A program made the position numbers and the translations under genes. From NCBI GenBank assembly GCA_013389115.1, contig JACADY010000033.1, positions 1-50,366 on the forward strand: a stretch of DNA of 50,366 nucleotides, in the 5' to 3' direction. The notes below the pieces were generated by a model that saw only the letters and a program-made list of their open reading frames with translations, was not told the origin of the DNA and ran no database searches. The first letter of the stretch is position 1. The number at the start of each line of letters is the position of its first letter. Origin of the DNA: Alphaproteobacteria bacterium (lineage in GTDB: Bacteria; Pseudomonadota; Alphaproteobacteria; Micropepsales; Micropepsaceae). Below are positions 28,273 through 37,831 of the stretch, piece by piece.

Positions 28273-29294
28273 TGGCGCGGTGTCTCGCCTAAGCGCACGC
28301 GCGGATCGACGAGCGCGAGGATGAGATCGGAGATGAGCATGCCAATCATGGTGAGAACGGCGGTGAAGAGCAGGATGAAGCCCGACAGAAAATGGTCCTG
28401 CGCGCGCAAGGCATCGACGAGCACGGGGCCGATGGTTGGCAGGCTTAACACCACCGAGACGATCACGGAGCCGGAGACGAGCGAGGGGAGCAAATTGCCG
28501 ATATCGGCGATGAAGGGCGCCAGAGAAAGGCGCAAGGGGTATTTGACGAGCAGGTCCCTCTCGCGCAGGCCCTTGGCGCGTGCGGCGATCACATAGGGCT
28601 TGTGGAGCTCATCGAGCAAATTCGCGCGCAGGCGGCGGATCATCGTCGCCGTGCCGCTGAGCCCGATCACGATCACCGGCACGATCAGATGCGCGAGGAT
28701 CGAGCCCAGCTTAGCCAGCGACCAGGGCTGATCGGCATATTCTGGCGCCATCAAGCCGCCGATCGCCGTGCCGAACCAGGCGTTGGCATAATAGAGAAGT
28801 GCAAGGGCCAGCAGGAAATTAGGGACAGCAAGCCCCAGATAGCCCGCAAGCGTGATCCCATAGTCGCTCCAGCCATAGGCGCGGGTTGCCGCATAGACCC
28901 CTATGGGAAAGGCGAGGGCATAGATGAAGAGCACGGTTGCGGCGTTCACGATGATGGTAAGGGCGAGCGTCTCGCCGACGACGCTCGCAACGCTCTTGTT
29001 GAACTCGAAGGACCAGCCCCAGTCCCCCTGCAGCAGGCCCGAAAAGCCGCGAGAGCCGGGCCACAGGCCCATCCAAATCGCGTAACGCTCCAGGAAAGAG
29101 CGGTCGAGATCGAATTCATGGCGCAGGAATTCCAGCCTCTCTGTGCCGGCCGTTTCGCCGCGCGATTTCAGCTCCGCCATCTGGTTGGACAGACAATCGC
29201 CGGGCGGCAAATCTATGACGGCAAAGATGAGCAGGCTGGCGGCGAGCAGCGCGGGGATCATGCCAAGGAGACGCTTCAGCGTATAGCGCAGCAT
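28269..29294 (-). CDS. Peptide ABC transporter permease (YejB/DppB-like)
   Basis: A 341-residue inner-membrane permease with the DppB-type opening MLRYTLKRLLGMIPALLAAS and an EAA-like loop (IAARAKGLRERDLLVKYPLR, about 235-254). YejB-type proteins take up oligopeptides and, in E. coli, the peptide antibiotic microcin C. The gene follows the substrate-binding-protein gene by 15 bases and overlaps the next permease by 4. Confidence 0.93.
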   Translation of the reverse strand: MLRYTLKRLLGMIPALLAASLLIFAVIDLPPGDCLSNQMAELKSRGETAGTERLEFLRHEFDLDRSFLERYAIWMGLWPGSRGFSGLLQGDWGWSFEFNKSVASVVGETLALTIIVNAATVLFIYALAFPIGVYAATRAYGWSDYGITLAGYLGLAVPNFLLALALLYYANAWFGTAIGGLMAPEYADQPWSLAKLGSILAHLIVPVIVIGLSGTATMIRRLRANLLDELHKPYVIAARAKGLRERDLLVKYPLRLSLAPFIADIGNLLPSLVSGSVIVSVVLSLPTIGPVLVDALRAQDHFLSGFILLFTAVLTMIGMLISDLILALVDPRVRLGETPRQ

Positions 29295-29309
29295 TTACGT
29301 CACCCTTTT

Positions 29310-31160
29310 TCAGTTCCGGTCGAGCCAGAACTCATCCATGCGATAGATGCCGAATTGGGCCCCCGGGTCCCAACCATACCAGGCCTTTTCCGGCACATTG
29401 CGCAACGCCTTCGACACGGCGACGGGCTGACTTACCCCCATCACGGTGCCGATGGTGAAAAGCTCGTCGGCATGAAGGTCAAGCATGCGCGTCCAAACGC
29501 GCGCGCGTGCCGCTTCGTCCGGGGCCTTTTCCCACTCGGCAAATAGATCCAGCAGTTGCTGAGCAGGCGCCAGATCGACAGGCTCGCCCGATTTGCCCCG
29601 CGTCGCGGCATATTGGCCCCATTTGGGCCAGCAGAAGGTTTCCTGCTTCAAGGGTGCGAGCTCGAGCGGCGGCATGCCGGGCGCCGGCATCCCGTTGTCA
29701 AAGCCCGACCAAGCGGACATCACGGCCTCGCCCGCATAGACGCGGTTGCGCAAGACCGAGCGCTCCGACGGCTTGAGGATGGCCTTGAGCCCGAGGCCCG
29801 CCCAGCTTTGCGCGATGAGGGCAAGGACATCGCTTTCCTCCTCGCTCTCGCCGGCCGTCTCGATGAGCAGCTCCATCGTGCGACCGTCGGGCAGAAGGCG
29901 AAAGCCCGATGCGTCGCGCGCGGCGAGGCCCATTTCGTCCAACAGCGCATTCGCCTTGCCCGGATCGAAAGTCGCGTTCCTTGAAACGCGGTCGGCGTCG
30001 AAGAGCGGGCTTCCCATGACGGCGGTGTTGTTGCCTTGCGTGCCCAGACCAAAGAACAACGTCGCGTTGATATCGGCGCGATCGATGCCAAGCGAAAGCG
30101 CAAGGCGAAAGCGCCGGTCCCGCATCAGGCTTCGCCAGACAGGATCGTTGGCGTTGAGGTTGGGATAGAGCGCGACCTGCGATCCCTTGGCGATCGGCCA
30201 AAGGCGGGTCAGGTAGTTCGCGCTTGCCTCACCGGATTTCAGCGCCGTCACATCGCGCAAGGAGAGCCCTCGGGCCTGAAGATCGGTTTCCCCGGCCACC
30301 GTCTTTGCGGGAATGAGTGAGGGATCGGCTATATCGACAAGGATACGATCGATATAGGGAAGCTGCTGGCCCTTCTCATCGACACGGTGAAAATAGGGAT
30401 TGCGCTCAAAGGTGAAACGCTGCGCCGGCATGGGGTTGCGCACGACCCAGGGCTGAAGCGTTGGCAGGTCGGGGTTGTCATTGGCAAACATGCTGTCGCG
30501 CCGGTTATGTAGCGCGGCCCAGCCGCTCACCTTTTCCGCCGCCACCTGTTCCTCGATGAAGGCGTTGTCGCCATAGCGCGCGTGAAACGCCTTCAAGTAA
30601 TGCGCGGGCCGGTAGATGTAGGGCTCGCGGGCCTGGGCGAGGGCGGGCAGAAAACCTGGATTGGGCGCATCCCAGGTATAGCGGATGGTCGTTTCGTTGA
30701 TCACCTCAAAGCGTGGCGGCTTACCTGCGACCAGCATCAGGTCCGGCGGGCCGGCGGGCGAGAGAAGCGGATCATTCGCCACATCCTCCCAAAAATAGCG
30801 GAAGTCCTCGGCCGTGAAGGGGGCGCCGTCGGACCAGCGATGGCCCGCGCGCAAATGGATCGTGAAAATGCGTCCCTCCTCGACCTCGATGCGCGCAGCG
30901 ATGTCGGGCACGAGATCGAGGCGTTCGTCATAGCCGATGAGACGCGCATAGCCCCAGGCAGAGAGCAGGCGGATGTCCTTGTCGCGCGGGAGAATGGTGC
31001 GCAGTTCGCCGCCCGGTCTTCCTGGCTCGCGGCCCTTGCCGGCGAGCGTCACGCGCAAGGGCTCGTCAGGGAGAGCGCCCTGTGCGCCCGCGCCCAGGGC
31101 CGTCATGCACAGCCATAACAGCGCCATCGCGGCCGCTGGCGAAAGGCGGCTCCAGCCCAT
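29310..31160 (-). CDS. Peptide ABC transporter substrate-binding protein (YejA-like)
   Basis: A 616-residue periplasmic binding protein of the SBP_bac_5 family that delivers peptides to the YejB/YejE-like channel. I prefer the start at 31160 because a GGGGGGA ribosome-binding site lies just before it and a signal peptide follows at once, with probable cleavage after ALGAGAQG. In-frame ATGs at 31187 and 31202 are possible. Family blocks visible are RLIGYDERLDLVPDIAARIE, AGHRWSDGAPFTAEDFRYFW and FRLALSLGIDRADI. Its length, over 600 residues, fits YejA rather than the shorter DppA/OppA. Confidence 0.9.
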   Translation of the reverse strand: MGWSRLSPAAAMALLWLCMTALGAGAQGALPDEPLRVTLAGKGREPGRPGGELRTILPRDKDIRLLSAWGYARLIGYDERLDLVPDIAARIEVEEGRIFTIHLRAGHRWSDGAPFTAEDFRYFWEDVANDPLLSPAGPPDLMLVAGKPPRFEVINETTIRYTWDAPNPGFLPALAQAREPYIYRPAHYLKAFHARYGDNAFIEEQVAAEKVSGWAALHNRRDSMFANDNPDLPTLQPWVVRNPMPAQRFTFERNPYFHRVDEKGQQLPYIDRILVDIADPSLIPAKTVAGETDLQARGLSLRDVTALKSGEASANYLTRLWPIAKGSQVALYPNLNANDPVWRSLMRDRRFRLALSLGIDRADINATLFFGLGTQGNNTAVMGSPLFDADRVSRNATFDPGKANALLDEMGLAARDASGFRLLPDGRTMELLIETAGESEEESDVLALIAQSWAGLGLKAILKPSERSVLRNRVYAGEAVMSAWSGFDNGMPAPGMPPLELAPLKQETFCWPKWGQYAATRGKSGEPVDLAPAQQLLDLFAEWEKAPDEAARARVWTRMLDLHADELFTIGTVMGVSQPVAVSKALRNVPEKAWYGWDPGAQFGIYRMDEFWLDRN

Positions 31161-31188
31161 GATCGTCCCCCCGGCCGATTTTCTCATC

Positions 31189-33018
31189 TCATGAAGTTCC
31201 ATACGCTGTGAAATGATCCTGATCCACTTCTACGAGGCGGCCCTGATCATCGCCCAAAAGCGTAAAGGGCGCCTCCCAAGCTGCGGGATCGGAGGCGTTG
31301 CCCCCGCGAAGGGCGGAAAAGTCGATGCGCGAAGCTTTGTCCAGCGAGGGTATCGCGGCCAGCAAGGCCTTGGTATAGGGGTGGCGCGCATCCTTGAAGA
31401 GGGCCTCGGCTGGCGCAAGCTCAACGATGCGCCCCCTGCACATGACGGCCACGCGGTCGGCGAGATAGTCGATAACGGCGAGATTGTGGCTGACAAAGAC
31501 GAAGGTGAGGTTCGATGCGTCCTTCAAATCGCGCAGGAGATTGAGGATCTGGGCCTGAACCGAGACGTCGAGGGCCGAGACGGGTTCATCGAGCACGAGG
31601 ATCTCAGGGGAAAGGGCGAGCGCGCGGGCAATACCGATGCGCTGGCGCTGGCCGCCCGAAAAGGCGAGCGGATAGCGCCCGAGCGCCCGCTCATCGAGGC
31701 CAACGGCGCGCATCAGATGCCGTGCCCGCTCGATCCGCTCAGGGCGGGTCGCGATGCCGTGGATGTCGAGCGGCTCGGTCAGCGTGTCGCGCACCGTCAT
31801 GCGGGGGTCGAGGCTGCCATAAGGATCCTGGAAGACGAGCTGGATGCTTGCGCGGAAGGCGCGGATCGCGTGCCGATCCATCGCGCTCAAGGGCATCGCG
31901 CCGCCGTCGCGATGGAAGAGGATGCGTCCCTGATCGGGCTCGAGCGCGCGCAGCATGAGGCGGGCGAGCGTGGACTTGCCGCTGCCGCTCTCGCCGACGA
32001 TCCCCAGGCACTCGCCCGTTCGCAGGGCCAGCGTGACGCCGTTGATGGCCGCGGATTCATGCGCCGGCGTTCCATGGCGCAGCGCAAAGCGCTTGCTCAC
32101 ATTCTCCAGCGTCAGGATGGGCGCGCCGCGGGGCGGCGCATGGTTCGCGCGGCTGTGCAAGGCAGGCGGCAATGACCCCTTCGTCTCACGTAGTGCATGC
32201 AGCCGGGTGGATCTTCTTCCGATAACAGGGATGGCGCCGATCAGAGCCTTTGTATAGGGGTGGCGGGGATCATCCAAAATGTCTTGTGCCGGCCCTCGCT
32301 CCATGGTGCGGCCCTCATAGAGCACTTGCACCTCATCGGCGATCTGGGCAACGACACCGAGGTCATGGGTGATGAGAAGGATCGCGAGGTTGAACTCGCG
32401 CTGAAGGTCCTTGAGAAGCGCCAGGATCTCGGCCTGGGTCGTCACATCGAGCGCGGTGGTCGGTTCATCGGCGATGAGGAGCGCGGGTTTGCATATGAGG
32501 GCCATCGCGATCATCGCGCGTTGGCGCTGGCCGCCCGACAGCTCAAAGGCATAGGAAGAGGCGACGCGTTCCGGGTCGCTGATCCCCATCTTGCTTAAGA
32601 TCGTGTGCACGGAATGGGCGGCGTCACCGCCGTTCAATCCGTGTAGGGAGAGCATCTCGGCGATCTGGCTGCCGATCGTGTGGACGGGTGAGAGAGACGT
32701 CATCGGCTCTTGAAAGATCATCGCCATGCGTGCGCCACGCAGGCGCCTCAGCGCTGCGCCTTTCTCGTTCAGGCGAACGAGGTCGCGGCGGCGTCCTTGG
32801 CCAACCTCCAGGCTGATTCCGCCCGCCACGATCCGGCCATTGGCGGGCAGGATGCGCATAATGCTCTGCGCGAGCGCGGATTTGCCTGATCCCGACTCGC
32901 CAACGATCGCGAGCGTTTGACCAGGGGCAAGATCAAGATCGATGCCATCAAGGGCCTTGATGGTGCCGCCCGGCACGGCGAATTCAACTTTAAGGCCGCG
33001 GATGGAAAGAAGGCTCAT
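31189..33018 (-). CDS. Peptide ABC transporter ATPase, two fused domains (YejF-like)
   Basis: A 609-residue protein made of two complete nucleotide-binding domains. Domain 1 (about 1-280) has Walker [10 protein letters not shown], signature [15 protein letters not shown] and Walker [13 protein letters not shown]. Domain 2 (about 300-590) has Walker [10 protein letters not shown], signature [15 protein letters not shown] and Walker [13 protein letters not shown]. Both H-loops are intact. Fusion of the DppD and DppF halves is characteristic of YejF. Its start overlaps the upstream glycosyltransferase stop by 4 bases, which ties the importer to the sugar-transferase genes. Confidence 0.95.
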   Translation of the reverse strand: MSLLSIRGLKVEFAVPGGTIKALDGIDLDLAPGQTLAIVGESGSGKSALAQSIMRILPANGRIVAGGISLEVGQGRRRDLVRLNEKGAALRRLRGARMAMIFQEPMTSLSPVHTIGSQIAEMLSLHGLNGGDAAHSVHTILSKMGISDPERVASSYAFELSGGQRQRAMIAMALICKPALLIADEPTTALDVTTQAEILALLKDLQREFNLAILLITHDLGVVAQIADEVQVLYEGRTMERGPAQDILDDPRHPYTKALIGAIPVIGRRSTRLHALRETKGSLPPALHSRANHAPPRGAPILTLENVSKRFALRHGTPAHESAAINGVTLALRTGECLGIVGESGSGKSTLARLMLRALEPDQGRILFHRDGGAMPLSAMDRHAIRAFRASIQLVFQDPYGSLDPRMTVRDTLTEPLDIHGIATRPERIERARHLMRAVGLDERALGRYPLAFSGGQRQRIGIARALALSPEILVLDEPVSALDVSVQAQILNLLRDLKDASNLTFVFVSHNLAVIDYLADRVAVMCRGRIVELAPAEALFKDARHPYTKALLAAIPSLDKASRIDFSALRGGNASDPAAWEAPFTLLGDDQGRLVEVDQDHFTAYGTS

Positions 33019-34145
33019 GCGTGAGCCCGTGCTTGTGCGCGCGCAGCGAGGAGTCTTGCCGTTTCTTGTGCGCCGTCGAACCTTATAGGCAGGGGGGCGG
33101 GCGGCTTCGCCCGGGCCAGCGCTTCGCGCAGTGCGTCGGGCGAAAGCGCGGCTTCCGGCAGGTGAATGGCCTGATCGAGCGATGCCAGATGCTCGGCGCG
33201 CTGGCGCTGTTCGGTCTCCTTTTCGGTCGCGAAGGGCACAAGGATCATGGGGATGCGCGCCCGCCAGGTCTCCATCACCGTGTTATAGCCCGCGCGGCTG
33301 ATCGATGCGCGGGCGCCCGCTACCCATGAAGAAAGGTCTGGCATCTCGCGCATGAGGATGGCAGGACCGGACATGGCGATCAGTTCTCGCCAGGCCTCTT
33401 CCGGCATGGCGGGGCCTGCGATAATGCGCCAGGGCGAGCCCTCTTCGCTGCGCCTTGCCGCCTCCAGCGCGACGCGGCAAAGCGCAAAACCCGATGCGCC
33501 GCCACCGCCAGATACGATGATTTCTCCGTGTGCGGATTGCCTGCCGGCGGCTTCGTCCGCAACATATCCGGTATAGGTGAGGCGTGTCCTGATCGCATTC
33601 GCGAAGGGGCATGTTCGCGAAAGGGGGATGATCGTTTCATCCGCGTGCACGAGCGCGCCGTCATAGAACGCGCGAAAGATCTCCTCGCTGTCGCGCCATT
33701 TCTTCTGCGTCGAGGGTGCAACGAGGATATCGCGCAGCGACGCCAGAATGCGCGGGCGCGGTGTCAAAATTCTCGCCTCTTCGAGAAAGGGCAGTAGCTC
33801 CCTTGCGAAGGCGCGCCGGCCGAAGGGAAACATTTCGGTGAGGATCGTGTCGGGCCGCGTTTCGCGCAGCGTTTCCCTCATCACGCGCAAACGCTCAGCC
33901 CACTGATCTTGCGTGACAGGCGTGCCTTGCGCGGTGACGAGCGCGGTGAACTGCGCATCGAGGCTGCGGATCGCCGGCAGCGTCACGACGCGCACGCCCT
34001 CGCCATAGATTCCGGGCCGAGGCGCACCCCCATGCATGACCGTCGTCTCGATTCCCGTCTCGCGGCAAGCCTTCGCGATGGCGGCGATGCGCGCGGCATG
34101 GCCGATACCCCAGAGATGCTGCACCCAGACGAGAAGGCGGGACAT
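33015..34145 (-). CDS. MurG-like glycosyltransferase (first type)
   Basis: A 376-residue GT-B enzyme. The N-terminal loop GIGHAAR (13-19) matches the GxGH(x)xR entry motif of MurG-like transferases. The C-terminal nucleotide-sugar site shows SRAGYNTVMETW and PMILVPFATEKETEQRQRA, as in GT28 C-terminal domains. The donor and acceptor are unknown. There is no signal peptide or clear membrane helix, so it should be cytoplasmic or peripheral. It follows the GT4 gene directly, with no intervening base, and overlaps the YejF-like gene by 4 bases. Confidence 0.85.
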   Translation of the reverse strand: MSRLLVWVQHLWGIGHAARIAAIAKACRETGIETTVMHGGAPRPGIYGEGVRVVTLPAIRSLDAQFTALVTAQGTPVTQDQWAERLRVMRETLRETRPDTILTEMFPFGRRAFARELLPFLEEARILTPRPRILASLRDILVAPSTQKKWRDSEEIFRAFYDGALVHADETIIPLSRTCPFANAIRTRLTYTGYVADEAAGRQSAHGEIIVSGGGGASGFALCRVALEAARRSEEGSPWRIIAGPAMPEEAWRELIAMSGPAILMREMPDLSSWVAGARASISRAGYNTVMETWRARIPMILVPFATEKETEQRQRAEHLASLDQAIHLPEAALSPDALREALARAKPPAPLPIRFDGAQETARLLAARAQARAHA

Positions 34146-35276
34146 TCACACAAGCCCTTCCAAACCGGCGCGCAGGCGGGCGGCGGCCGCATCCAGGCTG
34201 CGCTCCTTGTCCGTCCAATCGGCGCCGGCCCGGCCAAGGCGCGCGCGCAAGGCGGCGTCATCAAGAAGGGCGGCGAGGCGGTCCGCCAACGCCGCGCCAT
34301 CGCCCGCCGGCGCCAGCAATCCCGTCACGTCGTTCCTTACCACCGAGGCCACGCCCGCCATATCCCATGCCACTGAAGGGCGGCCAGCCGCCGCCGCCTC
34401 CAGATATACCATGCCATAGGCTTCCCCGATGCCCGGCCAAAAATGGATGGCGCCGGCGCCGAAGACCATCGGCATGAGGCTTTCATCAATTGCACCGGCA
34501 AGGTGAATGCGATCCCTGCCCAGGGGGCCGAGCGCTTCTTCCACATCCCGGCGCGCCGGGCCATCCCCCGCGACGAGAAGGTGCCAGCGCCTCTCCTTCA
34601 GGCGCAGAAGCGTTTCGGCCAAAGCGCGATAGCTGTCCTGTTTTTTTCGCGGGCGCATCATGGCGGCCGTCACGATCAGCGGTGCACCGAGCGGGAGGTC
34701 GAGGCGTGAGGAAAGAAGCGCGCGGGCTTCCTCCTCGCGGATGCGCCAGGGCCAATAGGCCAAGGGATCGATGAAGGGCGGCAGCGCGTGGAGGCGCGCA
34801 GGCTCAACGCGCCTCGCCAGGGCCGGATAGTCGCGCGCCGTCGCATAGAATACCGCCGCCGCGGCGCCAATCGCCTCGCGCGAGGCCGCGAGCCCCGCTG
34901 CCCATGGCGTCTCTTCCTTCGTGGGCGAATCGGATGCCTCGGCAATCACGAGCGGGATGTTCAGCGCCCGGGCGACAGGCGGACCGATGACATCGGGCGC
35001 CCGATAATAGCAGTGATAGGTGAACCACAGGCGCGGGCGCTCGCGCGCGGGGCGCTCCATCAGCGTGCGGATGATTTCCTTGGCCGCCTTCTGGCCTTCG
35101 GCGAGGCGCGCGCCCTGGTCCTTAGGCATGGCCGCATAGAGGCGGGGGATGCTGAAGGTCTCGGTCATGAAGCCCGCGCGCTCCATCGCCTCGCGCATCA
35201 GACGGGCCACCTTGCGGTCGCCTGAAAGCCCGGACACATTGCCATGAAGCGGGCAGGCAAAGGCGACGCGGGTCAT
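34146..35276 (-). CDS. GT4-like glycosyltransferase
   Basis: A 376-residue GT-B transferase with a Glycos_transf_1 C-terminal domain. LIVTAAMMRPRKKQDSY opens the second Rossmann domain, and WHLLVAGDGPARRDVE and GEAYGMVYLEAAAAGRPSVA carry the nucleotide-binding E-x7-E-type pattern. The N-terminal acceptor domain is diverged. The substrate is unknown. Its start overlaps the upstream transferase stop by 4 bases and its stop abuts the next gene, so it is made as part of the run. Confidence 0.85.
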   Translation of the reverse strand: MTRVAFACPLHGNVSGLSGDRKVARLMREAMERAGFMTETFSIPRLYAAMPKDQGARLAEGQKAAKEIIRTLMERPARERPRLWFTYHCYYRAPDVIGPPVARALNIPLVIAEASDSPTKEETPWAAGLAASREAIGAAAAVFYATARDYPALARRVEPARLHALPPFIDPLAYWPWRIREEEARALLSSRLDLPLGAPLIVTAAMMRPRKKQDSYRALAETLLRLKERRWHLLVAGDGPARRDVEEALGPLGRDRIHLAGAIDESLMPMVFGAGAIHFWPGIGEAYGMVYLEAAAAGRPSVAWDMAGVASVVRNDVTGLLAPAGDGAALADRLAALLDDAALRARLGRAGADWTDKERSLDAAAARLRAGLEGLV

Positions 35277-36508
35277 GCGCTTAACGCCATCAGACGTTCG
35301 GCTATGATGTCGTATCCGCGCGCTGAGGCGAACCGCTCGCGCACCAGGGCATCTCCCTTTGTGGCGGCGATCGCGCGCCAGGCGGGATTGCGGATCGCGC
35401 TTTCGATGGCGGATGCGAGCGCGGCCGGGTCTTCCGTAGGCACTAGGAGGCCGGGGCCATCCTCGCCGATCAATTCCGGAATCGCCGACATCTTCGTTGC
35501 GATCACGGGGAGGCGCTGGGCCATCGCCTCCAAGAGCACATTGGGCAGGCCATCCTGATCGCCATCCTTCGCCCTTCTGCTTGCGAGCACGAAGAGGTCA
35601 GCCTGGCGCATGGCGTCCCTCACCGTATCTTGCGTCGCTGCACCTTCCCACGTGATGCGCGGCGCGAGACCCAGCTCGCCCGCGAGCGCCTTCAGCCTTG
35701 GCCCTTCGGGCCCGCCGCCGATGTGTTGCCATCGCCAATGCAGATCGGCCGGCAGACGGGCAAGGGCCGTCAGCAGGACATCAAAGCCTTTTTTCGGCAC
35801 CCGCCTTCCAACGGAGAGAATCCGCAATGGCGCCGCGGGATCGGTGCCATCGCGCGCATCGCGCAAAGGCGCGGATGGCCATGCCTCCAGGTTGAGGCCA
35901 TGATATATGCGCTCGATCCTTGCGCCGGCGCCCCCTGCACTGCGCAGCGCCGTCTCGCCCGCGCCCGAGCACACCGCCGTCCAGCGTGCGCCGCCCAGCT
36001 TGGCACGCAACTCTGCCTGCGGCGTGGTCCAGATATCGCGGGCATGGGCGGACATGCTGAAGCCGAGGCCGCGAATCTTCGCGGCATAAGAGGCAACCGA
36101 AGCCGGAGTATGGATGAAATGCGCATGGAGGTGCCGCACGCTTTGCGGCAGCTCGGCGGCGAGCACGATGGCCTGGCCAAAGCGGCGCAGGCGGTTGCGC
36201 GTGAGGTCGCGGCCCAGGTCGCTGGCCCATGCCTTCAGCGCCCTTTTTAAGCCACCCTGCCCCGTCACCGCAACGAGCGCGCGCATGACGCGCCGGGGCT
36301 CCTCGTGCAGATATTCAGGCAAGTAGAGAACTTCAGCCTTGATGCGGTCATGCACGGGATGGCGCAGCCTGTCCGTTGGATGGCGCAACGAGACGAGCAG
36401 CAATTCAAGGCCCCGGGCCTCGAGACCCTCGATCTCGTTGGCGATGAAGGTTTCAGACAAGCGTGGATATCCCTTCAGCAGGATCGCGATCCGGGGCGCG
36501 GATGTCAT
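35273..36508 (-). CDS. GT4-like glycosyltransferase (exopolysaccharide type)
   Basis: A 411-residue transferase beginning MTSAPRIAILLKGYPRLSE, similar to the start of colanic-acid and exopolysaccharide GT4 enzymes. The C-terminal domain has LRILSVGRRVPKKGFDVLL and GGGPEGPRLKALAGELGL, then DGLPNVLLEAMAQRLPVIAT with the conserved glutamate. The start at 36508 gives an ATGA overlap with the upstream gene, which is why I preferred it to an in-frame Met at 36556 lying inside that gene. No membrane helix is evident. Confidence 0.88.
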   Translation of the reverse strand: MTSAPRIAILLKGYPRLSETFIANEIEGLEARGLELLLVSLRHPTDRLRHPVHDRIKAEVLYLPEYLHEEPRRVMRALVAVTGQGGLKRALKAWASDLGRDLTRNRLRRFGQAIVLAAELPQSVRHLHAHFIHTPASVASYAAKIRGLGFSMSAHARDIWTTPQAELRAKLGGARWTAVCSGAGETALRSAGGAGARIERIYHGLNLEAWPSAPLRDARDGTDPAAPLRILSVGRRVPKKGFDVLLTALARLPADLHWRWQHIGGGPEGPRLKALAGELGLAPRITWEGAATQDTVRDAMRQADLFVLASRRAKDGDQDGLPNVLLEAMAQRLPVIATKMSAIPELIGEDGPGLLVPTEDPAALASAIESAIRNPAWRAIAATKGDALVRERFASARGYDIIAERLMALSA

Positions 36509-37704
36509 GAGGCAAGCGGAACAGCGCGCCTGGGCGACAGCGCGGCCCGCCTGCACAGGCTTGGCAGACCATCCAGCAGACCCTCAAGCGCGGCGACGGC
36601 CGGGGGCGGCCGGTCGGGCAGCGCGCGCAAGGCCTCAGCCATGATCGAAGGGTCGCGCCTCAGCCCGTCATCGGCGGGGTCGCGCAGCATCGCGGCAAGG
36701 CCAAGGCGATCGGCCGCCTCGGCACGGATCACCTGTTCCCTCCGCGGGGCGGCGCGCGGCACGATGAGGGCCGGCTTTTGCAGCGAAAGGATCTCGCAAA
36801 ACGTGTTGTAGCCACCCATGGCGACGACACCGGCGGCGCGGCCCAACAGCTCCTCCAGATAGACATCGAAGGTGATCGCCTCGACATCGCGCAAATGCTG
36901 GACACGGGCGAGGAATTGCTGCTGATGCGCCCGGTCCATGAATGGTCCAAGGACCAGCAACGCCTTGTGCCCGATCGGCGCGCCGGCTTCATAGGCGCTA
37001 AGGACCCAATCGATCACGCCATCGCCGTCGCCCCCGCCGCCCGTGGTGACGAGGATGAAGGGTCCCTCACCCAGCTTTGCTGGCAAGGCGCGCTGCGGCA
37101 GGGCAAGTGTCTCCCGGCGAAGATATCCGGTGTAGATCATCCGCTCACGGATCGACTTCGAGACGCCGATGCCCGACAAGGGGTCGTGGATCTGCTCCAG
37201 GCCATAGACCCAGATCTCGTCATAGAATTGCTCGAGCGCGGAGATCACGCGCTTGCGGTCCCACTCGGCGGCGAGCAGATCGGCATCATCCAGAATGTCC
37301 CGGAGGCCAAGGACAATGCGGGCGCCTTTTCCTCTCGCGCGCCTCAGCGCCGCCTCCAACTCGCCGCGCAGACCCAAAGGCTCCTTGTCGATGATGAGCA
37401 GGTTCGGGTGGAACTGTTCCACAACCTTGTCGATGAGGCCTGAGCGCAGGCGGATGATGCCCTCAAGATCCTCTTCCGGCAGGCGCGGAACATAATCGCC
37501 ATTCCTCAGCTTGATGACGCCGGGGAGGCGGATGAAATCGACCCGGGCGGGAAAGTCAAAAGCGCCGATGATGGGCGAGCCGGAAAGAATGAGGACGGAT
37601 GCGTCGGCATTCGCATCGGCCAAAGCCGCAGCGATGGTCCGGCAGCGGCGCAAATGGCCAAGGCCGAACGTGTCATGACTGTAGATGAGGATACGCTGTT
37701 TCAC
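36505..37704 (-). CDS. MurG-like glycosyltransferase (second type)
   Basis: A 399-residue GT-B protein. The entry motif FGLGHLRRC is at 13-21. The C-terminal half has FILVTTGGGGDGDGVIDWVL, MGGYNTFCEILSLQKPALIV, and PRREQVIRAEAADRLG, which are UDP-sugar-site features shared with MurG. A conserved insert, LLIIDKEPLGLRGELEAALR, distinguishes it from the shorter paralog at 33015. It is the first gene of the eight-gene run and is divergent from the degenerate ABC protein across 127 bases. Confidence 0.85.
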   Translation of the reverse strand: MKQRILIYSHDTFGLGHLRRCRTIAAALADANADASVLILSGSPIIGAFDFPARVDFIRLPGVIKLRNGDYVPRLPEEDLEGIIRLRSGLIDKVVEQFHPNLLIIDKEPLGLRGELEAALRRARGKGARIVLGLRDILDDADLLAAEWDRKRVISALEQFYDEIWVYGLEQIHDPLSGIGVSKSIRERMIYTGYLRRETLALPQRALPAKLGEGPFILVTTGGGGDGDGVIDWVLSAYEAGAPIGHKALLVLGPFMDRAHQQQFLARVQHLRDVEAITFDVYLEELLGRAAGVVAMGGYNTFCEILSLQKPALIVPRAAPRREQVIRAEAADRLGLAAMLRDPADDGLRRDPSIMAEALRALPDRPPPAVAALEGLLDGLPSLCRRAALSPRRAVPLAS

Positions 37705-37771
37705 CGGGATTGAGTTCCCCCAATTTCGGCCGCCTTTATCCCATGAGTTCAGGCAAGGGAAAACGGGGCGG

Positions 37772-37802
37772 TTGTCACGCGCGGGCAGAAAAACGCTATA
37801 AG
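37772..37802 (+). promoter_or_regulatory. Candidate promoter of the ABC-like/cNMP-binding genes
   Basis: TTGTCA (37772-37777) and TATAAG (37797-37802) each match the sigma-70 boxes at five of six positions. The spacer is 19 bases, a little long. They lie 30 bases before the ATG at 37832. The opposing transferase operon must use the same 127-bp region. Confidence 0.4.
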
Positions 37803-37831
37803 GGAATCATAAGGCGCAAGCGCGGGGCGGG

